The notes under the pieces: generated by a model
Databases searched by the model: none
What the model was told of the DNA's origin: nothing
What the model saw: the letters and a program-made list of their open reading frames with translations, nothing else
Virus record (IMG/VR): IMGVR_UViG_3300048588_000136
Span: 1 to 64,000 of that record
Direction: 5' to 3' (one strand)
Length of the DNA stretch: 64,000 nucleotides
Source: a virus
Shown here: in pieces, positions 31,152-39,611 of the stretch
Numbering within the stretch: position 1 is the stretch's first letter
How the letters are laid out: each line of letters opens with the position of its first letter
Made by a program: the position numbers and the translations under genes

Positions 31152-32016
31152 TGATTGGCTGATATACAAAAACCTGCGTAATCTGCAAGATGGCTACGAC
31201 GCGTTGGCATCCAAAGACTTGACGACGCGTCAAAAGTACTTAGCGCGACGATCCGCTCTAGATACGCAATGGCAATCTGACTTACTGCCAGTCATGAGCG
31301 ATTTGTATTGGTACCCATTTCGGAATGGAACTGACGGGATACCGAAGAGTCAAAAGAAACTGAGGAGTTGGTTAAGGCGCCAATACGATGACCAGGCGGC
31401 TATTGCGGCGCTTCTCTTTTTGATGATTAGGTATGGAAAAGTTGCTTACGAACTTGGCGGACAGAGCGCGCTTGACGATTTGGGGATTGACGCTAATTTT
31501 AAGCTAACCAATCTTGATATACTAAAGGCCATTGACGAGCGTTATCGTTTAATGGTTGCACAAGATACAGAATACAGCCTAATTGATACCACCGTTGATG
31601 ATTTAGCTAAATCAATACCGGAAGCGCAAGACAGCGGAAAGACGTTTTTGGTAGCACTGGCGGCTATTATAGCAGCGTTATCCGCAAATCGTACCGTAAA
31701 AATCGAACGGTACGAACGACCGTTTCAGGTTGGCCAGGCGCTGGAAAACGCATACGAGCAGAATGGTGTTCGGTATATCATGTACGATGTTTACGGGGTG
31801 GGCTGTCCACGCATTTGTGCTCCTTGGCACGGGCAAGTGTTTAATGTTGGAACGGTTAGACCGGTGCGTATACCTCAGCATTCCGGCTGTGATTGTAGAT
31901 GGACGGCGGTTAGTCGAAACGGTCAGCGCGCCGGCTTTCCAGAGGTCATTGTTGCATTACTAGGCAATCAGGGGGACACTTTGCAACCTCCTGCAAATGT
32001 ATGGACGGGGGCTTAA
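31144..32016 (+). CDS. MuF-like minor head protein
   Basis: The 290-residue protein ends with the SPP1 gp7/Mu gpF pattern: VKIERYERPFQVGQALENAY, then NGVRYIMYDVYGVGCPRICAPWHGQVF and IPQHSGCDCRWTAV, with paired cysteines near residues 221-225 and 246-248. Such proteins sit near the portal and may enter the host with DNA. Confidence 0.75.
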   Translation: MPNDWLIYKNLRNLQDGYDALASKDLTTRQKYLARRSALDTQWQSDLLPVMSDLYWYPFRNGTDGIPKSQKKLRSWLRRQYDDQAAIAALLFLMIRYGKVAYELGGQSALDDLGIDANFKLTNLDILKAIDERYRLMVAQDTEYSLIDTTVDDLAKSIPEAQDSGKTFLVALAAIIAALSANRTVKIERYERPFQVGQALENAYEQNGVRYIMYDVYGVGCPRICAPWHGQVFNVGTVRPVRIPQHSGCDCRWTAVSRNGQRAGFPEVIVALLGNQGDTLQPPANVWTGA

Positions 32017-32207
32017 TGCAGGTAGTCAATGGCGCCGCTGATGACACCATGACAGTCAAGGATATACTTAAGCGTATACCCACGCGCATGATTCGTTTCA
32101 TGCTACGTATCGCCAGTCTACAGCGTGGTCGCTACATGGTGTACTTGACAGTAGGAGAAGGCGACATTGAATGGTCAGTGTGCCAAGTTGAAAGGGTGGA
32201 ACGATGA
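32016..32207 (+). CDS. Small basic hypothetical protein
   Basis: The 63-residue product starts at ATG 32016 in TAATG overlap with the head gene; ATG 32001 would also work. It is basic and beta-rich at the end (GRYMVYLTVGEGDIEWSV). The role is unknown. Confidence 0.52.
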   Translation: MQVVNGAADDTMTVKDILKRIPTRMIRFMLRIASLQRGRYMVYLTVGEGDIEWSVCQVERVER

Positions 32208-32548
32208 GTGCTAGACTGTTGTTGCGCTATAGAGATTTACGTATGCTGCCACCACAATCCATTGCTGGTGATTTTGTCGAAATTGACGAGCATGTTTATG
32301 TGATTCGCCATCGATACATAGAATGGAACGGCTATGGACTTTATGAATCGTCATGGGTAGGTGATGCTCTTTTTATATACGATTGGCTGTTCTGGACAGG
32401 TGATTTGTGGTATCGCCGCACATTGTTATGGCTTGCCGGTGCGGGGTTAGCGGAGTATCCACCGGAAGGTTGTTTCCCATCGTGGATCGACGTAATGACG
32501 AGATGGAATAAGTTTTTATCGTTGGCTAAGAATAAATTTAGGTACTAG
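32204..32548 (+). CDS. Hypothetical protein
   Basis: The 114-residue protein has many aromatic residues (ALFIYDWLFWTGDLWYRRTL) and may be peripherally bound to membrane. It is the last gene before the second tRNA-like RNA; the -35 box of that RNA overlaps its stop. Confidence 0.55.
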   Translation: MSARLLLRYRDLRMLPPQSIAGDFVEIDEHVYVIRHRYIEWNGYGLYESSWVGDALFIYDWLFWTGDLWYRRTLLWLAGAGLAEYPPEGCFPSWIDVMTRWNKFLSLAKNKFRY

Positions 32549-32574
32549 ACAAAAACGCAAAGTTGTGCTATAGT
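32546..32574 (+). promoter_or_regulatory. Promoter of the second tRNA-like RNA
   Basis: TAGACA (32546-32551), 17 bp, TATAGT (32569-32574) with extended TGTGC. It predicts a start near 32581, four bases before the tRNA-like closing stem. Confidence 0.72.
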
Positions 32575-32580
32575 TTTCAC

Positions 32581-32776
32581 AGTGAATCATGCGGCATTGC
32601 GGATGGACGCAAGAAGAAGATGTTAGAGGTAGCGAGAGCAGGCCAAGCCCTCGATGAAACTGCTACCAGACGGTATCAATCCCGTCCCGCATGATTAACT
32701 TAATATCTTAACGGCATGAAACGTTAGACACATGGCGTCTGTGACAGGGTAACACCTGTTGCAGGCGCCTTTTTTA
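32581..32776 (+). ncRNA. tRNA-like small RNA with own promoter and terminator (element 2)
   Basis: AATCATGCGG (32585-32594) and CCGCATGATT (32687-32696) form a perfect 10-bp closing stem. TTGC/GCAA (32597-32612) makes a D-arm-like hairpin with GG in the loop. A long second arm is bounded by GGTAGC/GCTACC. GACGG/CCGTC (32669-32686) forms a T-arm-like hairpin directly stacked on the closing stem. The order of arms is the same as in element 1. An intrinsic terminator ends the unit, giving an RNA of about 195 bases. No anticodon or CCA is evident. Confidence 0.58.
32734..32775 (+). terminator. Intrinsic terminator before 32782
   Basis: GGCGTCTG pairs with CAGGCGCC, with a second inner stem ACAGG/CCTGT, followed by TTTTTT (32770-32775). 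It ends the tRNA-like RNA and stands only 7 bases before the next ATG. Confidence 0.8.
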
Positions 32777-32781
32777 TTTCT

Positions 32782-34770
32782 ATGCCCACATACACTTACA
32801 ACGGGGTGACGGTTACAGCCACAGGGCGCAGACCATCAACTCGTGACGATAAAAAATATATGCGAACAGTCACCCGTGATGGCAAGGATTATCTTATCCA
32901 TTACGGCGATCCCGATATGCCGATGCGTCGCAGTAACCCACAGGCACGGGCAAACTTTCTGTCACGGCACAGTTGCAGCACAAAGAAAGACCCATTGTCG
33001 CCGGGCTACTGGGCTTGTCTTGACTGGAGTCGCACCGACGAAGGAAAAAGCATGAGTGAGATTGCGGAGCTTCGCCAGCAATACGCTGAACTATTTCAGG
33101 TTGCACCAGATAGCAAATACAAGGGCGTAATGATTGCGCTCTATCCGTCCGCCGAGACGGCAACGCAGATTGCGGCCATCCCCGGTGTGGCCACGCCGCC
33201 GGAGGATCTACACGTCACGCTGGCCTACTTGGGCGGCGTCGATGGGCTGACTGACGTGCAGGTTGCGGGTGCTATCCTGGCGGCACAAAAAACAGCCACC
33301 TACGGCAAACCTGTCACCGGCAACATTAATGGAGTAGGGCGCTTCAACGCCAGCGAGAGCAGCGACGGACAAGATGTGATTTACGCCGTGGTTGACCTGC
33401 CGGGACTTGACGAATTGCGTGATTGCCTGATGGACGAATTGGACGAATGCGATTGTGAACCGTCCACGAGTCACGGCTACACACCCCATATGACGCTGGT
33501 ATACATTCCTGCCGGCACTGACTCGCCGGTTGGACTCGTGCCAACCATGCCGATCAGCTTTTCGTCAGTAAGCATCGCTGTCGGTGGAAAACGCGTTGAC
33601 TTTCCCTTGCTCAGCATGGAAAAGGAAGACGACGAGGAAAGCAGCGGAGAAATGAAGTATTCGGACGTTGCTGACCTGTGTGCCGATGGGCGCGGCTGGC
33701 GACTGTTCAATGAACATGAATTTGCCGAGCCGCCCGCCTGGGTGCCGTGCCTACCCAAGCCTGGAACATTCACGCATCCAAGTTACGGACAAATCAGCGT
33801 AACGCCGGATCGCAATCAACGATTCGTGCAGAACTTCAAAACCGGCGTGTATCAATCGCGCATTCCGGTAGATGCCGAGCACCAACTAAAAACAAGCGGC
33901 GCTGTTGGTTGGATTACGGATATGCGCCTAAACGAAGACGGCAGCGCCGATGCTCAGGTTGAATGGACGGACCGTGGGCAGTCTCTCATCAGATCCGACC
34001 GCTACAAATATGTATCGCCTGAATGGTACGACAAATGGACGGCGCCCGACACCGGCAACGAGCACAGCGATGTGCTAATCGGATTAGCGCTAACCACACG
34101 CCCATTCTTCAAAGAAAAATCACTGCGTCCGCTGGTGGCTTCTGAACGTGGGTTCTACACCACGGATGAGCAGGTATCCAGCAACACAACTGTTGTTTAT
34201 TTCAATGCATTTTCGGAGGTTTTAGACATGGCGGAAAAAGCCACAGAGCAACCAGTGACTGCTGTGCAGTTCGGTGAGTTGCAACAGAAGTTTGATGAAC
34301 TCAGCGGGAAGTTTGCCGCGGCAGAGGCGGCCCGTACTGAGGCAGAAGTGAAGGCGAAGCAATACGCAGAGGCGCTTGACGGCGCCAACGCCCGTGTGGC
34401 GGCCCTTGAGGCGACTGCCCAACGCAAGCGGTTTGGTGAATTGTCGGCCAACTGGTTTGGCAAGGCTGATGACAACGTGAACATGTTGACCAAGCTGGCG
34501 CAGGCGTTTGGTGAGGAATCGGCCGAGTTTGCCACCTATGTTACCCAGCAGCGCGCCATTGCCGAGCAGATGAAGCAAAGTAAACTGTTTGAGGAAATCG
34601 GTAGCAACAAATCAGATCTTAACCCAAAGACGGCCACGCAAAAATTTAGTGATGCCGTGTTGACGGTGATGGGCGAACGCAAGGTTGACTACGCAACTGC
34701 CGCCACTGTGGTTGCCGGTACACAACCGCAATTGTACAGCGAATATGTCGCAGAACAGCGAGGCAAATAA
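32782..34770 (+). CDS. 2H-phosphoesterase / Mu-I-like prohead protease / scaffold fusion
   Basis: The 662-residue protein has four parts. Residues 1-90 hold a cysteine-containing motif (RANFLSRHSCSTKKDPLSPG) seen in phage head proteins. Residues 110-285 form a LigT/2H phosphoesterase with both HxT motifs (LHVTLAY, His144/Thr146; PHMTLVY, His236/Thr238). Residues 300-460 resemble the Mu I-type prohead protease, with DAEH at 364-367 and SPEW near 412. Residues 483-662 are a coiled-coil scaffold. The first ATG has no ribosome site; ATG 33052, after AAGGAAAAAGC, is an alternative start that keeps the 2H domain. Confidence 0.75.
   Translation: MPTYTYNGVTVTATGRRPSTRDDKKYMRTVTRDGKDYLIHYGDPDMPMRRSNPQARANFLSRHSCSTKKDPLSPGYWACLDWSRTDEGKSMSEIAELRQQYAELFQVAPDSKYKGVMIALYPSAETATQIAAIPGVATPPEDLHVTLAYLGGVDGLTDVQVAGAILAAQKTATYGKPVTGNINGVGRFNASESSDGQDVIYAVVDLPGLDELRDCLMDELDECDCEPSTSHGYTPHMTLVYIPAGTDSPVGLVPTMPISFSSVSIAVGGKRVDFPLLSMEKEDDEESSGEMKYSDVADLCADGRGWRLFNEHEFAEPPAWVPCLPKPGTFTHPSYGQISVTPDRNQRFVQNFKTGVYQSRIPVDAEHQLKTSGAVGWITDMRLNEDGSADAQVEWTDRGQSLIRSDRYKYVSPEWYDKWTAPDTGNEHSDVLIGLALTTRPFFKEKSLRPLVASERGFYTTDEQVSSNTTVVYFNAFSEVLDMAEKATEQPVTAVQFGELQQKFDELSGKFAAAEAARTEAEVKAKQYAEALDGANARVAALEATAQRKRFGELSANWFGKADDNVNMLTKLAQAFGEESAEFATYVTQQRAIAEQMKQSKLFEEIGSNKSDLNPKTATQKFSDAVLTVMGERKVDYATAATVVAGTQPQLYSEYVAEQRGK
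34228..34770 (+). CDS. Scaffold protein from an internal start
   Basis: CGGAGG lies 8 bases before ATG 34228, in frame within the fusion gene. The product would be the 180-residue coiled-coil scaffold alone. The layout mirrors lambda C/Nu3 and Mu I/Z, where the scaffold is also made from an internal start. Confidence 0.65.
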   Translation: MAEKATEQPVTAVQFGELQQKFDELSGKFAAAEAARTEAEVKAKQYAEALDGANARVAALEATAQRKRFGELSANWFGKADDNVNMLTKLAQAFGEESAEFATYVTQQRAIAEQMKQSKLFEEIGSNKSDLNPKTATQKFSDAVLTVMGERKVDYATAATVVAGTQPQLYSEYVAEQRGK

Positions 34771-35162
34771 TGGCTTTTGAAGGCGCACAAATGAAGCTGA
34801 CTGGTGTGACGGCCAGTGCAGACTTGAGCACTAAGCAATATTATTTCGTCAAAATGTCTGGTGAGCGAACTGTAACGGTTTGCGCCGGCGCTACTGACAA
34901 GCCGATTGGTGTGTTGCAGAACAACCCGACTAGTGGACAGGCCGCAGAGGTGTGTGTGGTTGGTCAAACCAAAGTCAGCGGTGATGGCGATCTCAACTAC
35001 GGCGATTTAATTGGCACGAGCGGCGATGGGCAGGCCGATGCTAAGACAGCCGGAACTGATACCACGGAGTACATCTGTGGACAAGTCATTCAAGGCAATG
35101 GCGCAGCCGGCGGCTTGATTACGGCATTTATCAATTGCGCCAACATCGCGCGTGGTGCATAA
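34770..35162 (+). CDS. Capsid decoration/stabilising protein
   Basis: The 130-residue beta protein follows the pattern of DUF2190/gpD-like proteins: KLTGVTASADLSTKQYYFVK, then ATDKPIGVLQNNPTSGQAAE, then GDLIGTSGDGQA. It probably coats the expanded head. It starts on the last base of the scaffold stop. Confidence 0.75.
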   Translation: MAFEGAQMKLTGVTASADLSTKQYYFVKMSGERTVTVCAGATDKPIGVLQNNPTSGQAAEVCVVGQTKVSGDGDLNYGDLIGTSGDGQADAKTAGTDTTEYICGQVIQGNGAAGGLITAFINCANIARGA

Positions 35163-35176
35163 GGAGAGTATAGACA

Positions 35177-36151
35177 ATGGCTCAGCCAACACAATCACAG
35201 GTTCATCTGGACGCGATCCTGACGAACATCTCCGTGGCCTACATTCAGAGTGAAGCGAACTTTATCGCTGGGCGGGTCTTCCCCACTGTCCCGGTTGATA
35301 AGCAATCAGATAAATTTTTTACGTACACGAAGAATGATTGGTTTCGTGATGAGATGCAAGTCCGACCGGACGGCACCGAAAGCGCCGGCAGCGGGTACGG
35401 TCTCAGCACGGCCAGCTACAGCGCCGACGTGTGGGGTCTCCACAAAGACATCGGTGACCAGACCCGCAAGAACGCCGACAACCCGCTGAACATGGATCGG
35501 GATGCGGTGCAATTCTTGACCCAGCGCGGATTGCTCCGCCGGGAAATCCAGTGGGTGACCGACTATTTCACTACGTCCGTCTGGGGCACTGACAAGACCG
35601 GTGGCGCTAACGGCGGCGGCGGCGATTTCACCTACTGGAGCGACTACACCAACTCCGATCCGATTGAGGATATCGAGCTTGGCAAAGAGACTGTGTTAGG
35701 CCGCACAGGGTTTCTCCCTAACACGCTCGTTTTAGGGTATCAGGCGTTCCGTAAGCTGAAATTCCATCCTGACATTAAAGATAATTTCAAATACACATCG
35801 GCTGACAACATCACCGCCCCGATGATGGCCGCCTTCTTTGAAGTGCAAAATGTTTACGTTGCTAAGGCGATCAAGGCCACGAACAACGAAGGCGAAACCG
35901 CAGCTTATTCGTTTACGCATGGCAAACACGCTTGGTTGGGGTATGTCAATCCGACGCCCGGTCTGTTGGCACCGTCTGCCGGCTACGTGTTTAGTTGGAC
36001 CGGTGTAAGTGGCAACATGGGCGCCGAGGCTGGCATTAGCCGCTTCCGCATGGATCACCTGAAGGCCGACCGTATCGAAATCGAAATGGCTTGGGACAAT
36101 AAGGTGGTTGCCACTGATCTCGGCTACTTCTTCAGTGGGTGTGTCGCATGA
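35177..36151 (+). CDS. Major capsid protein
   Basis: The 324-residue protein has capsid-type features: an N-terminal DAILTNISVAYIQSEANFIA, a Gly/Ser loop (TESAGSGYGLSTASY), long helix with DNPLNMDRDAVQFL, and a conserved late SFTHGKHAWLGYVNP. Position after protease, scaffold and decoration protein supports the call. AAGGAG precedes the ATG. Confidence 0.85.
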   Translation: MAQPTQSQVHLDAILTNISVAYIQSEANFIAGRVFPTVPVDKQSDKFFTYTKNDWFRDEMQVRPDGTESAGSGYGLSTASYSADVWGLHKDIGDQTRKNADNPLNMDRDAVQFLTQRGLLRREIQWVTDYFTTSVWGTDKTGGANGGGGDFTYWSDYTNSDPIEDIELGKETVLGRTGFLPNTLVLGYQAFRKLKFHPDIKDNFKYTSADNITAPMMAAFFEVQNVYVAKAIKATNNEGETAAYSFTHGKHAWLGYVNPTPGLLAPSAGYVFSWTGVSGNMGAEAGISRFRMDHLKADRIEIEMAWDNKVVATDLGYFFSGCVA

Positions 36152-36501
36152 TGAATAGCTATCAGGTAGTACGCGCTTTTAGTGGTCAACCAACTGTGGG
36201 CGCCATCCTGACTGATGCTGATTTCCGTTCGCCTGAGCGCGCTAAACGGCTAGTGGATCAACGCTACATTAAGCCGCTTGTGCGTGACGATGTTGGTATG
36301 CAGCCGACAGTTAAAACGCTACTGGGCGCTACCATCCGCCAGATGGACAAGATGCTTGCACAAGTGCAGGACAAGTGCGTGATTGAGTCCGCACTTGTGC
36401 AAGATCAGCGGGAATCAGCAAAGAAGCTCATGGAAAAGCGACTTGCGAACTGGGGGGGGATGAATGAACACATTGACGAAAGGCAATGCCAAGGTTGGTA
36501 A
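36148..36501 (+). CDS. Hypothetical head-associated protein
   Basis: The 117-residue protein is helical. ATG 36148 overlaps the capsid stop. Its last 12 codons overlap the next gene after a run of seven G; one fewer G would end it at TGA within the run's edge, so the exact C-terminus is uncertain. Confidence 0.55.
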   Translation: MMNSYQVVRAFSGQPTVGAILTDADFRSPERAKRLVDQRYIKPLVRDDVGMQPTVKTLLGATIRQMDKMLAQVQDKCVIESALVQDQRESAKKLMEKRLANWGGMNEHIDERQCQGW

Positions 36502-36889
36502 GCTGGTGGCCGAAAGCATTGCGGTAGAGAGTCTTAGTCTTGTCACCGCTACCTTTACCATTGGCACTGAATCCGGCAACGCCATCAATGTTGCCATCCA
36601 ACTTAAAGATGCCAGCGGCGCGGATCTAGCTCGGCGTTGTGCTTTGCCGTGGTATCTATCAAGCGATGCTAACGGTGACGCTATTGCGTCGGCGCCAGGC
36701 AGTGGCATCGCTATCGGCACTGATGGCTTGCTTTTGGAATGGACGAACAATGTCAGCGGTTTGGTTGTCAGCGAAGCCGACGGCGACATTGACGTAACCC
36801 TGACCGAATCCAGTACCGGCACATGGTATCTGGTGCTCGTGTTGCCAGGCGGTAATCTTGCCGTATCCGGCGCCATCACCTTTGCCTAA
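36464..36889 (+). CDS. Ig-like/beta virion protein
   Basis: The 141-residue product is beta-rich and Gly/Thr-rich (ATFTIGTESGNAINVAIQLK; GTWYLVLVLPGGNLAVSG). It is probably a head or neck decoration. The G-run upstream acts as ribosome site. Confidence 0.58.
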   Translation: MNTLTKGNAKVGKLVAESIAVESLSLVTATFTIGTESGNAINVAIQLKDASGADLARRCALPWYLSSDANGDAIASAPGSGIAIGTDGLLLEWTNNVSGLVVSEADGDIDVTLTESSTGTWYLVLVLPGGNLAVSGAITFA

Positions 36890-36891
36890 TT

Positions 36892-37329
36892 ATGAGCATT
36901 GATCGTGTCCGCTTACTCGTTGGCGACAACGACAGCACTGACTACGTGCTGCAAGATGTGGATGTCGTCTTTTTTCTTGAAGAGGCGAAAGACGACATCT
37001 ATCTGGCCGCCACAATGGCAGCGGAAGCCATTGCTGCCAAATACGCACGCATGGTCACAAATAGCCAATCTGACGTGCATGGCAATCATTCGCTGACTCG
37101 CAACTATAGCGATAGACACAAACACTATCTGGATTTGGCAAAGCGACTAGAGACGCGCCGCACTAAAAACCGGATGGAAACCATGTCGCTGGGCAGCGTG
37201 TACGCGGGTGGTATCAGCAAGACTGACAAAGAGACACGCCAGGAAAATACCGACAGACCAGAAACGGCGTTCGCCCGCGATCTACACGAGAATACGAGAG
37301 GCACGCAGCGTGGCAGTATTCTGGAATGA
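36892..37329 (+). CDS. Head-tail connector (gp6-like adaptor)
   Basis: The 145-residue protein matches the helical adaptor pattern: DRVRLLVGDNDSTDYVLQDV, then FLEEAKDDIYLAATMAAEAI and a C-terminal tail. Such proteins form a ring under the portal. It overlaps the next gene start at 37310. Confidence 0.7.
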   Translation: MSIDRVRLLVGDNDSTDYVLQDVDVVFFLEEAKDDIYLAATMAAEAIAAKYARMVTNSQSDVHGNHSLTRNYSDRHKHYLDLAKRLETRRTKNRMETMSLGSVYAGGISKTDKETRQENTDRPETAFARDLHENTRGTQRGSILE

Positions 37330-37831
37330 TCTAAACGACCGGCTGGTGTCAACGTTTTCGGGTGCGATGGGTGCGAGTAGTTCCTATAGCACCATGAAGG
37401 CGCAGACCATCAACGACCGGATTTATGCCGATGCGCACGAGTGGGTAACGTGGACATTGCCTGCTATTTCGGTGGCGTGCTATCGAATACTGTACAACAC
37501 ACAGGCGCATGTCGGCTCAACCAATAAGCTTTATGAGCGCACCTACAAATGCATGGCGTTCGGGCTAATTTCCGGCAGTGTCAATTATCTCACAACGCCG
37601 GCCGTGGATACCGTGTCAGATGCGCTGCGTGAATTTTACGAGCGTATGGAGTCCGTGCTGTCAATTAATCAGTTTTCGTTTCTGTCGGCTGGCGTGCAGG
37701 CTCGCAGCGTGACCATAACTAGCGGCGACCTTGACGTAATTCGTTATCCGAATGATGACATAGATAGTAAGCGCCGAATCGGCGTCGCCTATTTTATGTA
37801 TGATGTCATAGCGAAAGTTAATCCATTATGA
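37310..37831 (+). CDS. Hypothetical neck/tail-completion protein
   Basis: The 173-residue protein begins at GTG 37310 after GAGAGG, giving AVFWNDLNDRLVSTFSG. It is alpha/beta with no recognised motif. Position between adaptor and tail tube suggests a neck or tail terminator role. Confidence 0.58.
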   Translation: MAVFWNDLNDRLVSTFSGAMGASSSYSTMKAQTINDRIYADAHEWVTWTLPAISVACYRILYNTQAHVGSTNKLYERTYKCMAFGLISGSVNYLTTPAVDTVSDALREFYERMESVLSINQFSFLSAGVQARSVTITSGDLDVIRYPNDDIDSKRRIGVAYFMYDVIAKVNPL

Positions 37832-38037
37832 CCAGACAAGAAGTCTTAGACTATATCATTGCCACACATGGCGACGATTTGCAGGAGGCGGGTGTGGAAC
37901 TAACTGACACGCCGGAGAACCTATACTACGTGCTGTTTGACGCCATGATCTATGAGAATGTCAGCGACGAACGCCAGCAGGAAGAGGCTGACGCCAAGGT
38001 GGCGCGCCTGATTGCCGATAAAACGGCGGGGAGTTAA
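37828..38037 (+). CDS. Small acidic hypothetical protein
   Basis: The 69-residue protein is acidic and helical (EEADAKVARLIADK). It overlaps the previous stop by 4 bases and precedes the tail tube gene. Confidence 0.55.
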   Translation: MTRQEVLDYIIATHGDDLQEAGVELTDTPENLYYVLFDAMIYENVSDERQQEEADAKVARLIADKTAGS

Positions 38038-38040
38038 TAC

Positions 38041-39072
38041 ATGTCGGCAACATCGGAAGCCAATTCATTAGGTTCATTTTTTGCCGTGGGGGTGCAAGGT
38101 GCTAAGGGTACAGCCGCAACCACGCTATATAAGCTAATCGCCACCGATAGCGGTTTGGCGCCTGAGTTTGAATACCGCGACACGCGACTGGAACATCCAA
38201 GCGCCGGTGGCACAACGTCATGGGCGCGGGCCAACGTCAATCAGATCACCGGCTACATTGGCAAGGCTACTGTGACTTTTGCGATGCGTCCGAAGGGGAT
38301 TGTGCCGGTGTTGCAGGGCGTTGGTTTTCAAGTTGTGACCACCAACAACACGACCAACTATTCGCACGCTTTAACCCAAGGCACCGACGCCGCTCACAAA
38401 TGGGTCACCGCCATCTGGAAAGTGGACGACAGCGACGCCGCCTACTACCAACGCGGTGTCGATGGCCGTTGTACGTCACTGACGATCACGGTCAACACTG
38501 ACGAAATCATGTGTACGGCTGAAATCAGTTTCCTTTCTGTGGCGCCACTGTCGGGTAGCCCAACCTATGTTGCTGAACAGTCGGATGAAATCGTGCCCTG
38601 GGTTGGTGCCAGAACTGGCATCACGATTGGCGGGTACACGGTAGTCGAAGTATTGCGTGGTGCTGAGATTGGATTTGAGAATACCCTGCGTGACCAAGAC
38701 AAAGCGTTGTGGACACAGACGCGTGTTAATATGCAACGCCAGTCTATCAACGGTACCTGCAACTTTACCGAAATCAATGTGTCCGATTCGATCTATGAGG
38801 CGCTGTACTATGGCGCTGATGCTGGTTCGACGGTGGCCACAGCCCCCGTTACTGGCGCGGTGGACGTTGAGTGGCGTAGCGCCGCCAATATCAGCGGCGC
38901 CGTAGTGCCGTACAAGTTTCAATATGCTGCGCCGTCGGTGCAGTGGGAAGCCGGCGGAATGCCGACAGCTAGCGGTGACAACCTTGTCACTATCGGCGCT
39001 AACGGTACCGTCGTTGGTAACGTGTCCACACCGATCACTGTGACGGTCGTCAACAATGTAGCGAGTTACTAA
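38041..39072 (+). CDS. Major tail tube protein
   Basis: The 343-residue beta protein starts SLGSFFAVGVQGAKGTAATT and contains repeated strands with paired Gly, and a Thr/Val-rich C-terminal Ig-like end. Position directly before a frameshifted chaperone pair is diagnostic. GGGGAG precedes ATG 38041. Confidence 0.78.
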   Translation: MSATSEANSLGSFFAVGVQGAKGTAATTLYKLIATDSGLAPEFEYRDTRLEHPSAGGTTSWARANVNQITGYIGKATVTFAMRPKGIVPVLQGVGFQVVTTNNTTNYSHALTQGTDAAHKWVTAIWKVDDSDAAYYQRGVDGRCTSLTITVNTDEIMCTAEISFLSVAPLSGSPTYVAEQSDEIVPWVGARTGITIGGYTVVEVLRGAEIGFENTLRDQDKALWTQTRVNMQRQSINGTCNFTEINVSDSIYEALYYGADAGSTVATAPVTGAVDVEWRSAANISGAVVPYKFQYAAPSVQWEAGGMPTASGDNLVTIGANGTVVGNVSTPITVTVVNNVASY

Positions 39073-39077
39073 AGTGT

Positions 39078-39611
39078 ATGGATGAACTAGAAAAGTCGAT
39101 TGATGTTGCCGTAACTCTCTCGGAGGACGGCACCGAAACAGAATATCGTCTGACAATTGGTGAGTGCAGTATCTATCGTAAGGCATTGTTTGACCGATAC
39201 CGAGCGCGCATCTACGGCGCGGCTGCCGACGAATTCGCCAAGAATGTTGAACTGCCCGAAGCCGACAAATTGAGCAATGAATTTCTTCGATACTTTGCCG
39301 TCAGAAAACTGCTCAACCCGTTCGACGCTGAACTAATTGACACCATCGTCGCTGTCGCTATTGATCACGCCATCGTGTTGGCGTCTGTCCATGAGACGCG
39401 CAAGCGCGATGGCGAAACGTGGGTAATGGCGCAAATGCCGGCGTGGTGGTATGAACCAATGGAGGCCATTCAACTCATACCACCTGAAACGATTCGGGCG
39501 CTAGTTGGTGAGGTGCTGAAGGTGACGCCGGTTCGTGTGTTTGGCTTCATTCCCGCCGATGACGAGCAAAAAAAAAGGCTGAAAGTGATCGTCGCGCCAT
39601 CAGCGAGTTAG
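39078..39611 (+). CDS. Tail assembly chaperone (gpG-like)
   Basis: The 177-residue protein is the zero-frame product. It ends shortly after a nine-A slippery run at 39568-39576. It binds the tape measure during tail building in related phages. A ribosome site is weak. Confidence 0.75.
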   Translation: MDELEKSIDVAVTLSEDGTETEYRLTIGECSIYRKALFDRYRARIYGAAADEFAKNVELPEADKLSNEFLRYFAVRKLLNPFDAELIDTIVAVAIDHAIVLASVHETRKRDGETWVMAQMPAWWYEPMEAIQLIPPETIRALVGEVLKVTPVRVFGFIPADDEQKKRLKVIVAPSAS

